52,545 nt of DNA from Mesorhizobium sp. dw_380. GTDB taxonomy: Bacteria > Pseudomonadota > Alphaproteobacteria > Rhizobiales > Rhizobiaceae. The notes beneath the pieces were generated by a model, which was given only the letters and a program-made list of their open reading frames with translations, did not search any database and was not told the origin of the DNA. The position numbers were made by a program, and so were the translations under genes. Where the stretch lies: assembly GCF_018588885.1 (NCBI RefSeq), contig NZ_JAFFIW010000043.1, forward strand, positions 1 through 52,545. Direction: 5' to 3'. Of the stretch, positions 51,465 to 52,545 are shown piece by piece; the first letter of the stretch is position 1, and each line of letters opens with the position of its first letter.

Positions 51465-52384
51465 TGGATTTGTTCATTGCCATCTTCACCGGCACCATCA
51501 TCGCCGCCACGCCGCTGATATTCGCAGCGCTTGGCGAACTCGTGGTCGAGAAGTCCGGCGTGCTCAACCTCGGCATCGAAGGCATGATGCTGATGGGCGC
51601 CGCGCTGGCCTTTTGGGCCGTCACCGCGGGCTACTCGATGCCTGCCGCGATCCTTGCCGGCGCGCTGGCGGGTGCCGCCGCCTCGCTGCTGTTCGGGGTT
51701 CTGGCGCTGACCTTCCTCACCAATCAATATGCGGCCGGCCTGGCGCTGGCCATCTTCGGCTCCGGCGTGTCGGCCTTCCTCGGTCGCGGCTTCGGCAGCG
51801 AGCCGATCGAGGCGCTGCACGGCGTCGACTTCCCCGTCCTGTCCGGTCTGCCGCTGATCGGCCCGCTGTTGTTCCGCTTCGACCCGATGGTCTACCTGGC
51901 TCTGGCGATGTTCGTCGCCATCAGCTGGTTTCTCTACCGCACGAAAGCCGGCCTGGTCCTGCGCACGATCGGCGAGTCGCCGCAGACATCGCATGCGATC
52001 GGCTACCCGGTGATCCGGATCCGCTACATGGCCGTGCTGTTCGGCGGCGCGATGGCGGGCCTGGCTGGCGCCTATCTCTCGGTCGCCTATACGCCGCTCT
52101 GGGTCGAGAACATGACCGCCGGCAAGGGCTGGATCGCGCTGGCGCTGGTGGTGTTCGCCACCTGGCGGCCGCTGCGCATCCTGCTCGGTGCTTGGCTGTT
52201 CGGCGGCATGACGATCCTGCAGTTGCAGGGACAGGCGCTCGGACTGGAAGTGCCCTCCGAACTGCTTTCGGCCCTGCCCTATCTTGCCACCATCATCGTG
52301 CTCGTGCTGATCTCACGAAACCGGCAAATGCTGGCGCTGCATTTCCCGGCATCGCTGGCAAAGCCTTTCCGTCCGGCAAGCTGA
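51464..52384 (+). CDS. ABC transporter permease (YufQ/NupQ-like)
   Basis: 306 residues with about eight membrane helices; ATPLIFAALGELVVEKSGVL and NLGIEGMMLMGAALAFW are the family's marks. Paired with the preceding permease it forms the membrane channel of a BMP-type nucleoside/purine importer. It is the last gene of the GntR-BMP-ATPase-permease-permease unit and convergent with glmS. Confidence 0.93.
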   Translation: MDLFIAIFTGTIIAATPLIFAALGELVVEKSGVLNLGIEGMMLMGAALAFWAVTAGYSMPAAILAGALAGAAASLLFGVLALTFLTNQYAAGLALAIFGSGVSAFLGRGFGSEPIEALHGVDFPVLSGLPLIGPLLFRFDPMVYLALAMFVAISWFLYRTKAGLVLRTIGESPQTSHAIGYPVIRIRYMAVLFGGAMAGLAGAYLSVAYTPLWVENMTAGKGWIALALVVFATWRPLRILLGAWLFGGMTILQLQGQALGLEVPSELLSALPYLATIIVLVLISRNRQMLALHFPASLAKPFRPAS

Positions 52385-52424
52385 GTGACGGCCTATTCCC
52401 CTGGCGTGGCCCGGCCACACGGGC

Positions 52425-52545
52425 CTACTCCACCGTCACCGATTTCGCCAGATTGCGCGGCTGGTCGACATCGGTGCCCAGGAACACGGCGGCGAAATAG
52501 GCCAGCATCTGGATCGGCAGCGCATAGATGATCGGCGAGATGATC
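52425..52545 (-). CDS. glmS: Glucosamine-6-phosphate synthase (isomerizing), C-terminal part
   Basis: The last 40 codons of glmS, cut by the right edge. The reverse strand reads SPIIYALPIQMLAYFAAVF, GTDVDQPRNLAKSVTVE and stop, which is the highly conserved end of the isomerase domain. The enzyme makes glucosamine-6-phosphate from fructose-6-phosphate and glutamine for cell-wall synthesis. It is a housekeeping gene that marks the right boundary of the accessory transport/demethylase region. Confidence 0.95.
   Translation of the reverse strand, partial: IISPIIYALPIQMLAYFAAVFLGTDVDQPRNLAKSVTVE

Overview
The window is 52.5 kb of GC-rich chromosomal sequence from an alphaproteobacterium. A Mesorhizobium-like member of the Hyphomicrobiales is the best guess. 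The basis is gene content (several ABC importers, LLM oxidoreductase, CaiB/BaiF, Cox-type hydroxylase), codon use, and short palindromic intergenic elements of a kind I associate with rhizobia; this assignment is inference. I found no rRNA, tRNA, CRISPR, phage genes or intact insertion sequence. The left edge cuts an oligopeptide-type ABC ATPase and the right edge cuts glmS.

Layout. 0-6 kb: end of a peptide ABC ATPase, a methyltransferase, a DOPA-dioxygenase-like protein, a membrane GGDEF-EAL protein, an ornithine cyclodeaminase homologue and a VOC protein. 6-11.4 kb: a redox/export operon (MFS pump, two aldo/keto reductases, Tat-exported flavodoxin) divergent from a LysR regulator. 11.5-15.4 kb: a three-subunit molybdenum hydroxylase operon ending in a MoaD-like gene. 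15.6-21.3 kb: SRPBCC protein, secreted protein, M20 amidohydrolase, a second GGDEF-EAL protein and a methyltransferase-like gene divergent from it. 21.4-24.9 kb: MDR oxidoreductase, alpha/beta hydrolase and SDR, with a divergent TetR regulator and a clear repeated operator. 25-31 kb: LacI regulator divergent from a PotABCD-type importer and a nucleoside phosphorylase-like gene, with a near-perfect palindromic operator. 31-32.7 kb: a gene-poor scar with a nuclease/phosphatase remnant and several palindromic repeats. 32.7-38.3 kb: amidase, a 251-bp inverted-repeat element, ThuA protein, LLM oxidoreductase, CoA-transferase and a small secreted protein.

38.4-52.4 kb is the most interesting part. 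A minus-strand cluster encodes two tandem Rieske-oxygenase catalytic subunits whose N-terminal domains have lost the [2Fe-2S] ligands, a reductase that carries an intact Rieske domain at its own N-terminus, a GST-like protein, glutathione-dependent formaldehyde dehydrogenase, S-formylglutathione hydrolase and an aldehyde dehydrogenase. Divergent from it run a GntR regulator and a BMP-family ABC importer of the nucleoside/purine type. This is the architecture of the bacterial methylxanthine N-demethylase NdmC-NdmD-NdmE of Pseudomonas putida CBB5, with two NdmC-like subunits instead of one. My reading is a self-contained system: import of an N-methylated (probably purine-like) compound, oxidative N-demethylation, and glutathione-dependent disposal of the formaldehyde, controlled by GntR through an operator between the two transcription units. 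The substrate is not shown by the sequence.
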